Source of the DNA: CAZEER01 sp964511215
GTDB taxonomy: Bacteria > Fidelibacterota > Marinisomatia > Marinisomatales > UBA1611
Assembly (NCBI GenBank): GCA_964511215.1
Contig: CAZEER010000005.1
Location: 1 to 55,221, forward strand
Direction: 5' to 3'
DNA: 55,221 bases
Both the position numbers and the translations under genes were made by a program. Shown here in pieces: positions 37,196 through 47,094 of the stretch (position 1 is the stretch's first letter; every line of letters begins with the position of its first letter). Under the pieces are notes generated by a model. The model made no database searches. It worked only from the letters and a program-made list of their open reading frames with translations, and was not told where the DNA came from.

Positions 37196-38635
37196 TTATA
37201 GGTAACCTTTACCTGAATCATTTAATTTATTTAGGTTAAGAAATTCATCTATAAGATCTTCGCTCAAAAGATTATTAACCATTAAATCACCAGTTTGGTG
37301 GAAAAAATATTCCCAAGGCTTTTTATCTAGTTTATATCCTCTATCAATTAAATCATAATAAATCTTTGTTCCATAGTATGGTGCCATTATAGAAAGAGAA
37401 TAATAATCAGCATCAATCTCTTTCGCAAAATCTATAGTTTCTTTTAAATCTTCATCAGTCTCACCAGGGAACCCAGCCATAAAATATGCAGTGACAGGGA
37501 CTCCAGCTTCCTTCAACATTTTTATACCACGCCTCATGTCATCCTTAGTCTCATCTTTTTGAATTTCTTTCAGAATTCTATCACTGCCAGTCTCAAAACC
37601 TAATTTTACTCTTTTACAACCAGCTTTTGACATTAAATCACAAATTTCTTCATCAAAATGATCTGTTCTTGCTTCACATTTCCAATCCATATCTAATTTC
37701 TGATCTATCATTAACCTCAAAATATTTTTCACTCTTTGTTTTTTTATTGTAAAAACATCATCAACAAAATATACTATTGTATTATCCTTTATTTTCAAGG
37801 CCTCTTTAGTTAGAGTATTAGCAGAGGCACTGAAATCATACCCTTTTTTTGTGTCCCAATGATGTTTTTTAATAAATTTCATTTCTGATATCACTGATTC
37901 CGGCGAACGGTATTGAGTCTTGTCTCTTTTCCATGAAAAAGGTGAAGCACAATAATTACATCTATATGGGCATCCTCTGATACTACATATATAGGATACA
38001 TCAACAAATTTTTTTTCATCATTCTCTATCCCATATATTTTATTTCTTTCAGGAAATGGCAGATTATCAATTGATTTGATTACATTAGCATCTCCATTAT
38101 CACAAAAGCCTACTCCTTCTCTAGAAACAACACCTGATATTGTTTTTGGATCTTTACCATTTACCAAAGCAAGCATTGCTTCTTCGCCTTCTCTTCTCAC
38201 AGAATAGTCAATACATTGTAATTTTTCTAATACCAGCCCATCTAAAGTAGCATGTGTACCACCAATCACTTGCTTAATTCTTGGATTCATTTTTTCTACT
38301 TTTCTAGAAATTATATCAATAGCAGATATATTAGCTGTATATGATGTGTAGCCAACCCACTGGGGATTAAAATCAATAATCTTTTGAGCTACTTCATTCC
38401 AAATTGGATCATTTTCATTTTTAAAATAATCAGTATAATTCACAAAACTATCAAATATCTCACGTAATTCAGCATACTCTCTTTGGTTCACATAATCCGC
38501 ATTATAAATCCATGCATCATGTCCATTTTGATTTAAATAGGATGCTATATATGCTATTCCTAGGCTATTTGCATTATAATGAGATCCCAGCAAACGATAA
38601 AATGGAGGATTGATCAATAAAATTCTTTTACTCAT
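37196..38635 (-). CDS. B12-binding-domain radical SAM protein with canonical CX3CX2C
   Basis: 479 residues. Residues 1-190 form a cobalamin-binding-like Rossmann domain (ILLINPPFYRLLGSHYNANSLG split at the start, VIGGTHATLDG at 123-133). The radical SAM barrel carries C222-PYR-C226-NY-C229, then ARTDHFDEEI, VKLGFETGSD and AYFMAGFPGET. It is related to BchE-like or sugar/lipid C-methylating enzymes, but the reaction cannot be named. It overlaps the GT-C protein gene upstream by 4 bp (ATGA), which suggests action on a membrane-linked glycan or its donor. Confidence 0.85.
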   Translation of the reverse strand: MSKRILLINPPFYRLLGSHYNANSLGIAYIASYLNQNGHDAWIYNADYVNQREYAELREIFDSFVNYTDYFKNENDPIWNEVAQKIIDFNPQWVGYTSYTANISAIDIISRKVEKMNPRIKQVIGGTHATLDGLVLEKLQCIDYSVRREGEEAMLALVNGKDPKTISGVVSREGVGFCDNGDANVIKSIDNLPFPERNKIYGIENDEKKFVDVSYICSIRGCPYRCNYCASPFSWKRDKTQYRSPESVISEMKFIKKHHWDTKKGYDFSASANTLTKEALKIKDNTIVYFVDDVFTIKKQRVKNILRLMIDQKLDMDWKCEARTDHFDEEICDLMSKAGCKRVKLGFETGSDRILKEIQKDETKDDMRRGIKMLKEAGVPVTAYFMAGFPGETDEDLKETIDFAKEIDADYYSLSIMAPYYGTKIYYDLIDRGYKLDKKPWEYFFHQTGDLMVNNLLSEDLIDEFLNLNKLNDSGKGYL

Positions 38636-40125
38636 GATGGTTGTTTCGAATGCAATAAATAGATAGCTCTGAAGTTATCGATACTCTGTGCTTCATATTT
38701 AGCTTTACTCAAAGTTTCTAAATCAGAGTATGCACATAATTTCACTGCATTATCAGTATGATTGAATTCAGTTAAATTATCTATTTTAAAAGTTAAAGGA
38801 TTAAGAAAATTATAATATTTTAGAATATAGTATAAATTTTTTCCCTGATGACTACCAAAAGTATATATCAATAATTTTTCATTATTCTCAGTGCCAATCA
38901 TATAATTTTTCACAGAATTTCCAATTGTACGATAATCACTAAAAAACAATCTGGTTTTACTAGCTAATATTTCATATCTCAATCCATATGATAATTTCCC
39001 AAAACACAACAACAACAATACATAAAAAACAAATTTTCTTTTAATATTTTTTAAGTTTTTAATATAAATCCAAAAAGCACATAATAAAAAAAGGATACCA
39101 AAACCACTAACTCTATAAATATTACCCCAATCTGTACTGTAAATACTTGTATATCCTAAATAAACACTAGCTAATGAAAGAAAAAAGAAATAGGACAATC
39201 CAATTGTTAAAAAAAAGTCCCCCATTATATTTTTTCTAGATATTTTATTAACATGTATAGAATTATAAAAAAAATTTATCAAACAAAACACTACGCAAGA
39301 TAACCCAATAACTAATTTTATTTCTGGATATTTATTTAAATGAAGATTGTATGGAATAACTATTTCAACAAGATTTTTTATATGTTTGATAATTTGGTCA
39401 TAAAATATCATAGGTGCTTTTATCGATAGTATGTTTTCCAGACTACTGTTATTATCAACTGAAATCATTGATTTTAATATTCCAGGAAATAATAGCAATA
39501 AAGACAAAAGACTAAACTTTAAAGTTTTATAAATTTTCTGTTGAAAAATAAATACTAAAACACCTAGAATAATAAAAATTGAAGCATTTCTCAATAATAT
39601 TGTTATCCAAGAGAGCAAAACTAATATGATAAAATGAGTCATATTTTCTTTTTCTTTAATTATAATTACATCCCAAACGTATAATAAAAAGTATAATACA
39701 GCTGCTAAAGAAATAATCTCTGCTGAGACCTGATTCATTGCTTTAATGAGTACGAGGGACAACATCGCATTTAGTGAAATAAAAAAAGCATAATTATTAG
39801 GCAAAACTTTTTTTAATAACTTTAATAAAATAATAAAACAAAATGCACAAAAAACTGGCTGTAAATAGAAAAGAACTAGTAATGGATCAGCACCGATTAA
39901 TCTAATAAAAGTTCCAATTAAAGCTATACCAATTGGATGTCCCCCAACACCAGAGAAATCAAAACTATTAATAATACCATCTACTGCTAAAAGTTGCATA
40001 TAGATGTCGTTATTAGCAGTAATGCGAGATATAAAATATCCCAATGAAATCAGAATTGCACTACCCATTATATAAAATGAATTGTGAAAAAAAAATAATG
40101 ACCTTTCTATTAATATTGATTTCAT
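38632..40125 (-). CDS. Polytopic membrane glycosyltransferase-like protein (GT-C type)
   Basis: 497 residues from the ATG at 40125; a TTG five codons earlier is possible. About 11-12 hydrophobic segments are followed by a soluble tail of roughly 110 residues. The first loop has ITANNDIYMQLLAVDGI, with acidic residues placed as in GT-C enzymes but without a clean DE pair. I see no PMT or STT3 signature, so the assignment rests on topology, length and position beside the GT-C protein at 40203. A flippase is less likely, since the tail and loop pattern do not fit MOP proteins. Confidence 0.55.
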   Translation of the reverse strand: MKSILIERSLFFFHNSFYIMGSAILISLGYFISRITANNDIYMQLLAVDGIINSFDFSGVGGHPIGIALIGTFIRLIGADPLLVLFYLQPVFCAFCFIILLKLLKKVLPNNYAFFISLNAMLSLVLIKAMNQVSAEIISLAAVLYFLLYVWDVIIIKEKENMTHFIILVLLSWITILLRNASIFIILGVLVFIFQQKIYKTLKFSLLSLLLLFPGILKSMISVDNNSSLENILSIKAPMIFYDQIIKHIKNLVEIVIPYNLHLNKYPEIKLVIGLSCVVFCLINFFYNSIHVNKISRKNIMGDFFLTIGLSYFFFLSLASVYLGYTSIYSTDWGNIYRVSGFGILFLLCAFWIYIKNLKNIKRKFVFYVLLLLCFGKLSYGLRYEILASKTRLFFSDYRTIGNSVKNYMIGTENNEKLLIYTFGSHQGKNLYYILKYYNFLNPLTFKIDNLTEFNHTDNAVKLCAYSDLETLSKAKYEAQSIDNFRAIYLLHSKQPS

Positions 40126-40202
40126 AATATTATCTTGCAATTCTTAAACCATAATTCAATCTTTCTTCATTAATTGAGATATTGAGATAAATTAATGATA
40201 GA

Positions 40203-41819
40203 TTATAACTTGTAAACTCCAAGAATTTTCATATCCCCAGACATAACTGAAAAAATTTCCTTTTCATAAGGATTTAACCCATTTTTTGCTCTAATATAAC
40301 CTATTAAATTATTTCTAAAGTTAGTTATAAAATAATCCGGTTTATTTTTCCATTCAGGCATAAAATTAAAAACCAATCGTTCTTTTTCTTTTGGGGAAAA
40401 AATATGCCTATTTAGTGTTCCTGGGTTATTTTCAACAGATAAAAATATTTTATCAGATGCATCAGTTTTTAAAATATATTCTAACCCTAGCTTATAAGAG
40501 GGACCATAATAATCACCTTCAAAACTTAACATTGGATCTTTCCCAGCTAGCGCATTGAAATATACTTGCTGATATGGATGCATTTGAATAATTGTAAATA
40601 TTGGATTAACAAAAAAGAAAAAAATAAAAATTGCAGTTACAATTTGATTTGATCTAGAACTGAAATAATTATAAAAGCCAAAAACACCATAGCTTATGAG
40701 AATACTGATAAAAACATATGTGAAATAAAAATGTCGCCAACCATCATATAGAGTTGATTTAAATAAAATACTAGCTATAACAGGAACTACTATTCCAAAA
40801 AAAGAAAATAAAAAGATAGGATTTTGTCTATTCTTTATTTTTTTAATAAGTAATAAAACCCCTATTATAAAAAAAACAATATATAAAATCGGAGTAGTCA
40901 TAAAAAAGAATACAACTATATAATACCAAGGCAGGTTGGGTGCTGGTGTATTTTTTCCAAAGAAAAAAACATTATTCAACCATGGAAAATTTTTGGCTAT
41001 TTCAAAGGTTTCAATGAATTTATCTATTGGACTAAACCAATAATATGGAGTTACAATATACATTATAAAAAAGGATGCTAAGATAATAGAAAAACTAATT
41101 AAGAAAAGGTATGAAATTTTGCCATTTTGACTGATTTTGTCAGGTAGTTCTATAAATAAATAAAATAAGGCAAGTAAAAATGGTAAATAAATACCAACGA
41201 TACGACAAGACATTGCAAGCCCAAGCATTATAGATGAATAAAAAAGCCATCTAATGTTTCTTGTGTTAAAATATTTTATTATAGGAAATAAACTAATTAC
41301 GACCAAGGATAAAAAAATAATATCTTTGGGGTTAAAAAAGCTATGTGCAAAAATCCTTGGGTGTGCTGCATAAATAAATGTAGAAAAAATTGCTTTTTTA
41401 AATGATCCAAAGATCTCATTTGAAATTAAAAAAAAAGTTAATATTCCCAAAAAGTGAAATGTAAAAATTAATTTGTGCCTAAAAAGAAATACATCTTTAG
41501 TGTTCTCTGATCCTATAATTAATTCACCTAATAATGCTGGAAATTCAAAAATCATTCCGTATGGGCCAGTCCATGCATGGAGATTTTTTTCTACAGATGG
41601 AATTTTTTCTAGAATTTTATGATCAATCCCAAAATTTTGAACAAATTCTTTGGCATGTGATTTCGCGCCAATCCTACGTACATTTTCGTCCCAACTGATA
41701 CCATAATCTTCAGATATTTGAAGACCAAAATAGTAAATTGTCAATATAATAAATATATTTATATAAGTACTTAACTTAAAATAGTTAATGTAATTATTAA
41801 ATTTTATGATCGAATTCAA
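40203..41819 (-). CDS. GT39/ArnT-like polytopic glycosyltransferase (GT-C fold)
   Basis: 538 residues with about 11 membrane segments. The first loop has ISWDENVRRIGAKSH with D44-E45, the likely GT-C catalytic pair, then HAWTGPYGMIFEFPALLG and FRHKLIFTFHFLGILTFFLI, as in dolichyl-phosphate-mannose-protein-mannosyltransferase-like proteins. A soluble domain ends the protein. The start is TTG at 41819, two bases after the stop of the GT2-CapK fusion, so the two genes are almost certainly co-translated; the GT2 domain there may supply its lipid-linked donor. Confidence 0.72.
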   Translation of the reverse strand: MNSIIKFNNYINYFKLSTYINIFIILTIYYFGLQISEDYGISWDENVRRIGAKSHAKEFVQNFGIDHKILEKIPSVEKNLHAWTGPYGMIFEFPALLGELIIGSENTKDVFLFRHKLIFTFHFLGILTFFLISNEIFGSFKKAIFSTFIYAAHPRIFAHSFFNPKDIIFLSLVVISLFPIIKYFNTRNIRWLFYSSIMLGLAMSCRIVGIYLPFLLALFYLFIELPDKISQNGKISYLFLISFSIILASFFIMYIVTPYYWFSPIDKFIETFEIAKNFPWLNNVFFFGKNTPAPNLPWYYIVVFFFMTTPILYIVFFIIGVLLLIKKIKNRQNPIFLFSFFGIVVPVIASILFKSTLYDGWRHFYFTYVFISILISYGVFGFYNYFSSRSNQIVTAIFIFFFFVNPIFTIIQMHPYQQVYFNALAGKDPMLSFEGDYYGPSYKLGLEYILKTDASDKIFLSVENNPGTLNRHIFSPKEKERLVFNFMPEWKNKPDYFITNFRNNLIGYIRAKNGLNPYEKEIFSVMSGDMKILGVYKL

Positions 41820-41821
41820 TA

Positions 41822-44002
41822 TTAGCTATAATCTCTAATTTCTTGAAATTCTATTGGTAGTGTTGATATAACCGTTGTTTGTTTACCAGTTTTGATTAAT
41901 GGTATTGATTTAGAAAATTCAATATTTATTTCAGTTTTTTTACCTAAAGTCTCTGATATATTAGAAATAATTTCATCAAATAATTTCTTTTCAAACCTTA
42001 AAGCTTTAACAATCTTAATAGTTATTGCACCTTCCTCCGTTTGTAAAACCTGATACTGCCTGACTATATATTCATAATCTTTAAACAAATGAGAAAAATA
42101 AGTTCCAGGGAGATACTTTCCATTTGCACCAATAATAATAGATTGTACTCTTCCCTGAATATCTCCAACTAAAGGTAATCCACGACCACAATCGCAATTT
42201 TTCTCGCCTAATGAAGTAGCAAGGTCGCCTATCCTATACCTGATTAATGGCATGCAATAATTATTTAGATCCGTAATAACAACCTCACCTAATTCACCCT
42301 CAGATGCAATTTTCCCATCTTTTAATATTTCAACAATGTAATTTTCAGCTACTACATGGTGACCCATATGTTGGTCGCATTCAAATGCAATTCCAGAAAA
42401 CTCACGGCTACCATATTTATCAAAAACTTTACAATCTAAATTATTTTCAATTTCTTTACGAGAATGATCAGGTAACATTTGTGCTGAAGAGATCACAGAT
42501 ATGATTTTCTTGGAAAATCTAGTATTTGAAGAAACAAATTTTGCACACAAATTCAGAGCTTCAGCGTAACCATCTATAAGAACCGGTTTATACTTACTTA
42601 GTTTTTTTATCATTTTTTCTATATTTTTCTGTTTTATCTCAAATACAGGAATAAATTTTCTTCTTGTTAGCAAAGCATCAATATATTCTTTTATAATCTG
42701 CAAATGATTTAAACCTAAGGTTTGGTGCCACAGTCTAGCTTGTTTATCTCCAAATTTGTATTTTGTCATTTCCATCCCTCTTAAAGTAGCTGCCCAACGA
42801 AATTCTAATTGATGTTTATCTACATAATAAGTAAAAGGCTGCCCTGTTGATCCACTTGTAGTAATCTTTTGTATTTTTCTTTTATCATGGTTATCAGACA
42901 TTAAATCAAAATATATATTCTTTTTAACATCATCTTTGCTCAATAGGGGGATTTTTCCTAAGTCTTTGATTGATTTAATATCCTCAGGAACCAGATCTAA
43001 TTCCTTCATCTTTTCCCTATAATAGGGGACATGCTTATATACATGCTCTATTAATAGATGTAATTTTCTTTTTTGAAGTTCTTTAATCTGATCTGCTGAA
43101 AGCCATTGAGATTGATTGAATTCATTATAATATGTAAAAACAGATCGACCAATCATCCAATGATGGATAGGCATTAACAAAATATAGCACCTAAACCATA
43201 GTTTCCTAATCCCTTTCATTTTATAATGCTTTTTCATACTGACTGGGTATGTATTCATTAATTGACTTAATACAGTCTGCTTCCTTTTGGATATTTTGTA
43301 CTCAACAAATCCTAAAATCAAATCATATAGAACATGTATAATCATTTTTAATGGAAAATAAGGAATAAATGAATGACCCAAATGTCTGGAAAGGAATAAT
43401 GTCTCTACTTCTCGTATTCTATATCCTTTCATATGTGCTGCGACCATAATTAATGATTGAAAATATTTATATTTGAATCGATGGTTCATAATATCTTCAA
43501 ATATTGTTTTGCTACAAATAATAAATCCAGATTTATTATCTTTTAAATTCATTTTAAATAAAGTATTTAATAAAAAGTTTAAAAATACAGAAAGATTTTT
43601 CCTTGAATCCTTTATCCTGCCAATGCTACTTCTGTATCCTTGTACAATATCCGCATTAGAATATTGCAACTCTCGATACAATCTGCCTACATCTTCTGGT
43701 TGATATTGTAAATCAGAATCAATAATACAAATATATTCTCCACTACATGCCTCTAAGCCACTCTTCCAAGCTGCTTCAATTCCTTTATTTTCTTTATGGT
43801 CAATACCTACTATATAATCAGAGTAATGGGTGAACATACTTTCAATAACACTTTTTGTCATATCTTTACTACCATCATTTATCAAAATGATTTCTGCATT
43901 AATACTCATCTTTTTAAATGTAGTTACTAACCTAGTGACTAGCTCTGGTATATTATGTTCTTCATTATAACATGGTGCTATTATTGATAAATCTTTATTC
44001 AT
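41822..44002 (-). CDS. Fusion: dolichol-phosphate-mannose-synthase-like GT2 + CapK/PaaK-like adenylate-forming domain
   Basis: 726 residues. Residues 1-230 are a GT2 of the polyprenyl-phosphate sugar synthase type (IIAPCYNEEHNIPELV, INDGSKDMT, ENKGIEAAWKSGL, D95-S-D97 in IIDSDLQYQPED). Residues 300-726 are a CapK/phenylacetate-CoA-ligase-like domain (TTSGSTGQP at 381-389, DKYGSRE at 528-534, RYRIGDLA at 588-595, and the C-terminal lysines K704/K707 in LIKTGKQ). CapK-type proteins occur in capsule loci and presumably activate a carboxylate as acyl-AMP. The two ends read continuously with no stop or frameshift visible. It is followed after 2 bp by a GT-C gene. The acyl or amino-acid substrate is unknown. 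Confidence 0.87.
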   Translation of the reverse strand: MNKDLSIIAPCYNEEHNIPELVTRLVTTFKKMSINAEIILINDGSKDMTKSVIESMFTHYSDYIVGIDHKENKGIEAAWKSGLEACSGEYICIIDSDLQYQPEDVGRLYRELQYSNADIVQGYRSSIGRIKDSRKNLSVFLNFLLNTLFKMNLKDNKSGFIICSKTIFEDIMNHRFKYKYFQSLIMVAAHMKGYRIREVETLFLSRHLGHSFIPYFPLKMIIHVLYDLILGFVEYKISKRKQTVLSQLMNTYPVSMKKHYKMKGIRKLWFRCYILLMPIHHWMIGRSVFTYYNEFNQSQWLSADQIKELQKRKLHLLIEHVYKHVPYYREKMKELDLVPEDIKSIKDLGKIPLLSKDDVKKNIYFDLMSDNHDKRKIQKITTSGSTGQPFTYYVDKHQLEFRWAATLRGMEMTKYKFGDKQARLWHQTLGLNHLQIIKEYIDALLTRRKFIPVFEIKQKNIEKMIKKLSKYKPVLIDGYAEALNLCAKFVSSNTRFSKKIISVISSAQMLPDHSRKEIENNLDCKVFDKYGSREFSGIAFECDQHMGHHVVAENYIVEILKDGKIASEGELGEVVITDLNNYCMPLIRYRIGDLATSLGEKNCDCGRGLPLVGDIQGRVQSIIIGANGKYLPGTYFSHLFKDYEYIVRQYQVLQTEEGAITIKIVKALRFEKKLFDEIISNISETLGKKTEINIEFSKSIPLIKTGKQTTVISTLPIEFQEIRDYS

Positions 44003-44942
44003 TTTTTAACCAATCATATGTTCTTCTTAAACCTTCATCTATATTAATTTTAGGCTGATAGTTTAATATCTCTTTGGCTTTTTTAATCTCACAAACACGA
44101 ACTGTTCCAGCAGTTTCGTCCTCTTCACGATATAAAGTATCCCCATTAAAGTTTGCAATTTTTTTCATCATTTGAATCAAATCTTTTATGGTAATAGGTA
44201 TGCCTGATCCTAGGTTGATTATATGATTATTATCCTCAATTACCATTGCGGAAATAGTACCTTGTACTATATCATCTACATAAGAATAATCAAGAGTTTG
44301 CAAACCATCACCATTTATTATTGGTGGTTTACTTGCAAGCATCCTTTCAAAGTTTTTTATTATAACTGATTTATAGCCTGAACCAGCGAATTGATTTGGG
44401 CCATAAACAAAAAAATATCTCAAAATATTAAAGTTAAAAGCTTTATGATGGTATTGCTTGATAATTTGTTCACCTGCCAATTTGGAAATACCATAAATTG
44501 TATGGGGATCTGGTGTCAATTTTTCCCCTAATTTTAATGTTTTAATTTTCCCATAAGCATATAGACTACTTGAAAAAACAATTTTTTTCACTCCCACCCT
44601 CAAACACGACTCTGCTATTTTAATTGTACCACTAATATTTGAATCTATAATTGAGAGCGGATTATTCTTAGATTGATTATATTTTTCGGCTGCTAAATGA
44701 AATAAATAATCTGCACCATCTATAGCAATCGCTATATCATCTATATTCGCGATATTTAAAGATATATCATTTAAAAAAATCCTTTCATCGTCCAGATTTA
44801 TATTATTTTTATTACCATAACTACAATCATCAATAATAATAATTTTTGAGACGCCAATATTTAATAATTCCTTTAACAAAAATGATCCTATAAAACCACA
44901 TCCTCCTGTAACCGCAACAACTTTATTCTCAAGAATATTCAT
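43995..44942 (-). CDS. NAD-dependent nucleotide-sugar epimerase/dehydratase (extended SDR)
   Basis: 315 residues. VTGGCGFIGSFLLKEL (11-26), FHLAAEKYNQS, FSSSLYAYG, catalytic Y150-x3-K154 in TIYGISKLAGEQI, and FVYGPNQFAG mark an extended SDR acting on NDP-sugars. The second motif position reads GCGFIG, a common variant. It is about as close to UDP-glucose 4-epimerases as the one at 35069, and the two are not identical in the active-site flanks. The stop region overlaps the GT2-CapK gene by 8 bp. Confidence 0.86.
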   Translation of the reverse strand: MNILENKVVAVTGGCGFIGSFLLKELLNIGVSKIIIIDDCSYGNKNNINLDDERIFLNDISLNIANIDDIAIAIDGADYLFHLAAEKYNQSKNNPLSIIDSNISGTIKIAESCLRVGVKKIVFSSSLYAYGKIKTLKLGEKLTPDPHTIYGISKLAGEQIIKQYHHKAFNFNILRYFFVYGPNQFAGSGYKSVIIKNFERMLASKPPIINGDGLQTLDYSYVDDIVQGTISAMVIEDNNHIINLGSGIPITIKDLIQMMKKIANFNGDTLYREEDETAGTVRVCEIKKAKEILNYQPKINIDEGLRRTYDWLKNE

Positions 44943-44959
44943 TAATTATATATCACTTA

Positions 44960-46141
44960 TTATTGGACGGAAAATTTATTTATTTCTTTCTTGTAAATAT
45001 CATATTGTTTTTTTGCTAAAATAGATATTGAAAGGTTCTTTCTTGCGTATTCTCTCGCATTAGCTCCAATATTTTTTCTTTTAGATTTTTTCATCAATAA
45101 CATCTTCATAATTGCCTTAACAAATTTATCTTCATCACCATAAGGTACTAACATTCCTGTCTCTCCATCATTAATCATCTCCGGAATACCTCCAACATTG
45201 GTACTTATTATAGGCAGTCCTGCACCCATGGCTTCTTTTATTGTCAATGGAGATCCTTCAGACATTGAAGATTGAATATAAATATCAAGACTAAATAAAA
45301 ATTGTGGAATTTTTTCACGTTCAATATTACCCATTAATTTCACATATTTATCTAATCCTAATTCTTTTACTAATTTTTTTAGCGGCCTATATAATGGACC
45401 ATTTCCTGCAATTGAGAGATAAACATCTTTACCAAATTTTTTTCTAACTTTTTTAAATACTCGTATTAGCAAGGAAAAATCTTTTTCTCCAACTAATCTA
45501 CCTATACTTCCTATATGTACGACTGAAGAATCCCTATTATGAATTAGTTCAGTTGAGTGAAATAAATTATCGATATTGATGGTTTGAGGGAGGATGGGTA
45601 TTTGATCCCATTTTGAACCAAGTTTTTTTTTATATATATCTAAATTTTTATTAAGTGTTTTCTTTGAATCAGTTATAATAATTAGGTTATTTTTTAAAAA
45701 ATATTCGAATGAAATATTAAAAATTTTTCTATTAATATATTTAAATTGGTTTTCATTACCGAGATACCAAACTAGAGGTTTTCTCAATAATCTACATACT
45801 AACATTTGTATATTAAAATAGCTAGGTTCTTCGCAGATAATGATATCAGGTTTTAAAATTTTTATAGCATTAAATAATTTGTAGGCAAATAAATTTTTGA
45901 GAACTTGCCTTATTTTCTTCCAAAATAGATATGGTCTTAAACCATTATCTTGAGGCATAATAGTGCATGAATAGCAGTCAACTCCATTTCTAATAAATTC
46001 ATGCTTATGCTCTCCTTCAGCATTATACAAACATAATAATTTCCTTTTGATTCCATATTGCCTATCATACTTACATAAATCAAGTAAATAGGCTTGCACC
46101 CCGCCAGCACCGGGAGAACCAATTATATGCAATATATTCAT
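44960..46141 (-). CDS. GT4 glycosyltransferase
   Basis: 393 residues. It begins MNILHIIGSPGAGGVQAYLLDL, the acceptor glycine loop, and continues with IGSIGRLVGEKDFSLLI, LSIAGNGPLYRPLKKL, VKLMGNIEREKIPQFL and the EX7E site MSEGSPLTIKEAMGAGLPII. All GT-B landmarks are intact. ATG start at 46141; 12 bp separate it from the GT2 gene upstream. Specificity unknown. Confidence 0.88.
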   Translation of the reverse strand: MNILHIIGSPGAGGVQAYLLDLCKYDRQYGIKRKLLCLYNAEGEHKHEFIRNGVDCYSCTIMPQDNGLRPYLFWKKIRQVLKNLFAYKLFNAIKILKPDIIICEEPSYFNIQMLVCRLLRKPLVWYLGNENQFKYINRKIFNISFEYFLKNNLIIITDSKKTLNKNLDIYKKKLGSKWDQIPILPQTINIDNLFHSTELIHNRDSSVVHIGSIGRLVGEKDFSLLIRVFKKVRKKFGKDVYLSIAGNGPLYRPLKKLVKELGLDKYVKLMGNIEREKIPQFLFSLDIYIQSSMSEGSPLTIKEAMGAGLPIISTNVGGIPEMINDGETGMLVPYGDEDKFVKAIMKMLLMKKSKRKNIGANAREYARKNLSISILAKKQYDIYKKEINKFSVQ

Positions 46142-46153
46142 AAGAAAAAATAA

Positions 46154-47059
46154 TTATAAAAAACGTCCAACTCTTCTTAAAAAATAGCGAATTATTGACA
46201 TCTTCTCTTCTAAAAAGATTGTATTAAAAATAGGTGTGGTCTCCCCAAATTTAATTGCTTTCCTTGCAAATTTTGCAGCCCTTTTTCTATTACCATTTGA
46301 TTTATAATGCTTAGCCATTTGTTTATTTACAAAAAATCTCGCCATGTTTTTTCTTTTTTGGGATGCAAAATACTTTGGATGTCTTGCAATAATTTTTTCT
46401 ACAATTTTTGGTCGAAGAGATAAATATTTATTTCCAACACTATTAACATTTTTTCTTCTTTTATATATAACATTATCTGTATAGACACCAATAATATTCT
46501 TCTCATAGACACTTAACCAGAAATCCCAGTCTGCGTTAATAAAGAATTCATTGCTAAACCCACCCAAGTCATTAAATAGTGAAATTTTAATGGGAGATGC
46601 ACCATTAAAAAGAGGCCTTGTAGAAAGTTTATTATGATCTTTTAGTGGTTTAATAATTGCAGAGTGATTATTGGAAAAATGTTCAGAATCTCCATAAATA
46701 AATTCTGCTTCTGGAAATTTTTCAATAGCCAAGGATATATTTTTTAATGCATTAGGTGGTAAAATATCATCACCATCAAGCTGGCAATACCATTCTGTTT
46801 TTGATAATTCTATCGCTTTTCCCCGTGTTATATATGGCCCAGAATTTTCTTTAAACATGTATTTTTCAAACTTCGAATGGTAAAAGTCTCTAAATATCCT
46901 TTTTGTTTTCCTATTTGCACCACCATCTAACACTATAATTCCTAACCAATCATCATGTTTTTGATCTAAAACAGATTGGATAGCTTGTTTAAGGTACTTC
47001 CCACTTTTATAAGCAGTTATACCTACAGTTATTTTTGGATGTTTTTTCTTTTTTATAAT
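46154..47059 (-). CDS. GT2 glycosyltransferase with no canonical start codon for its N-terminus
   Basis: The first ATG/GTG/TTG in frame is a GTG at 46933, which would begin inside the domain at VLDGGANRK and lose the first nucleotide-binding strands. The frame is open upstream to a TAA at 47063-47065, and this part encodes KITVGITAYKSGKYLKQAIQ and DDWLGIIVLDGGA, a perfect GT2 N-terminus. The only plausible initiators there are ATT at 47057-47059 or ATA; the coordinates given use ATT (302 residues). The rest has LDGDDILP as metal site and WDFWLSVYE. It is either an ATT-initiated gene, a gene damaged at its start, or a sequencing error in the A-rich stretch. It ends in a basic, lysine-rich tail. 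Confidence 0.6.
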   Translation of the reverse strand: MIKKKKHPKITVGITAYKSGKYLKQAIQSVLDQKHDDWLGIIVLDGGANRKTKRIFRDFYHSKFEKYMFKENSGPYITRGKAIELSKTEWYCQLDGDDILPPNALKNISLAIEKFPEAEFIYGDSEHFSNNHSAIIKPLKDHNKLSTRPLFNGASPIKISLFNDLGGFSNEFFINADWDFWLSVYEKNIIGVYTDNVIYKRRKNVNSVGNKYLSLRPKIVEKIIARHPKYFASQKRKNMARFFVNKQMAKHYKSNGNRKRAAKFARKAIKFGETTPIFNTIFLEEKMSIIRYFLRRVGRFL

Positions 47060-47094
47060 TAATTACTTTTAATGAGTCTTTTTCTAATTAAAGG

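Noticed and set aside
38632..40125. Wzx-type flippase
   Set aside because: The protein has a long soluble C-terminal tail and GT-C-like first loop rather than the evenly spaced 12-14 helices of MOP flippases.
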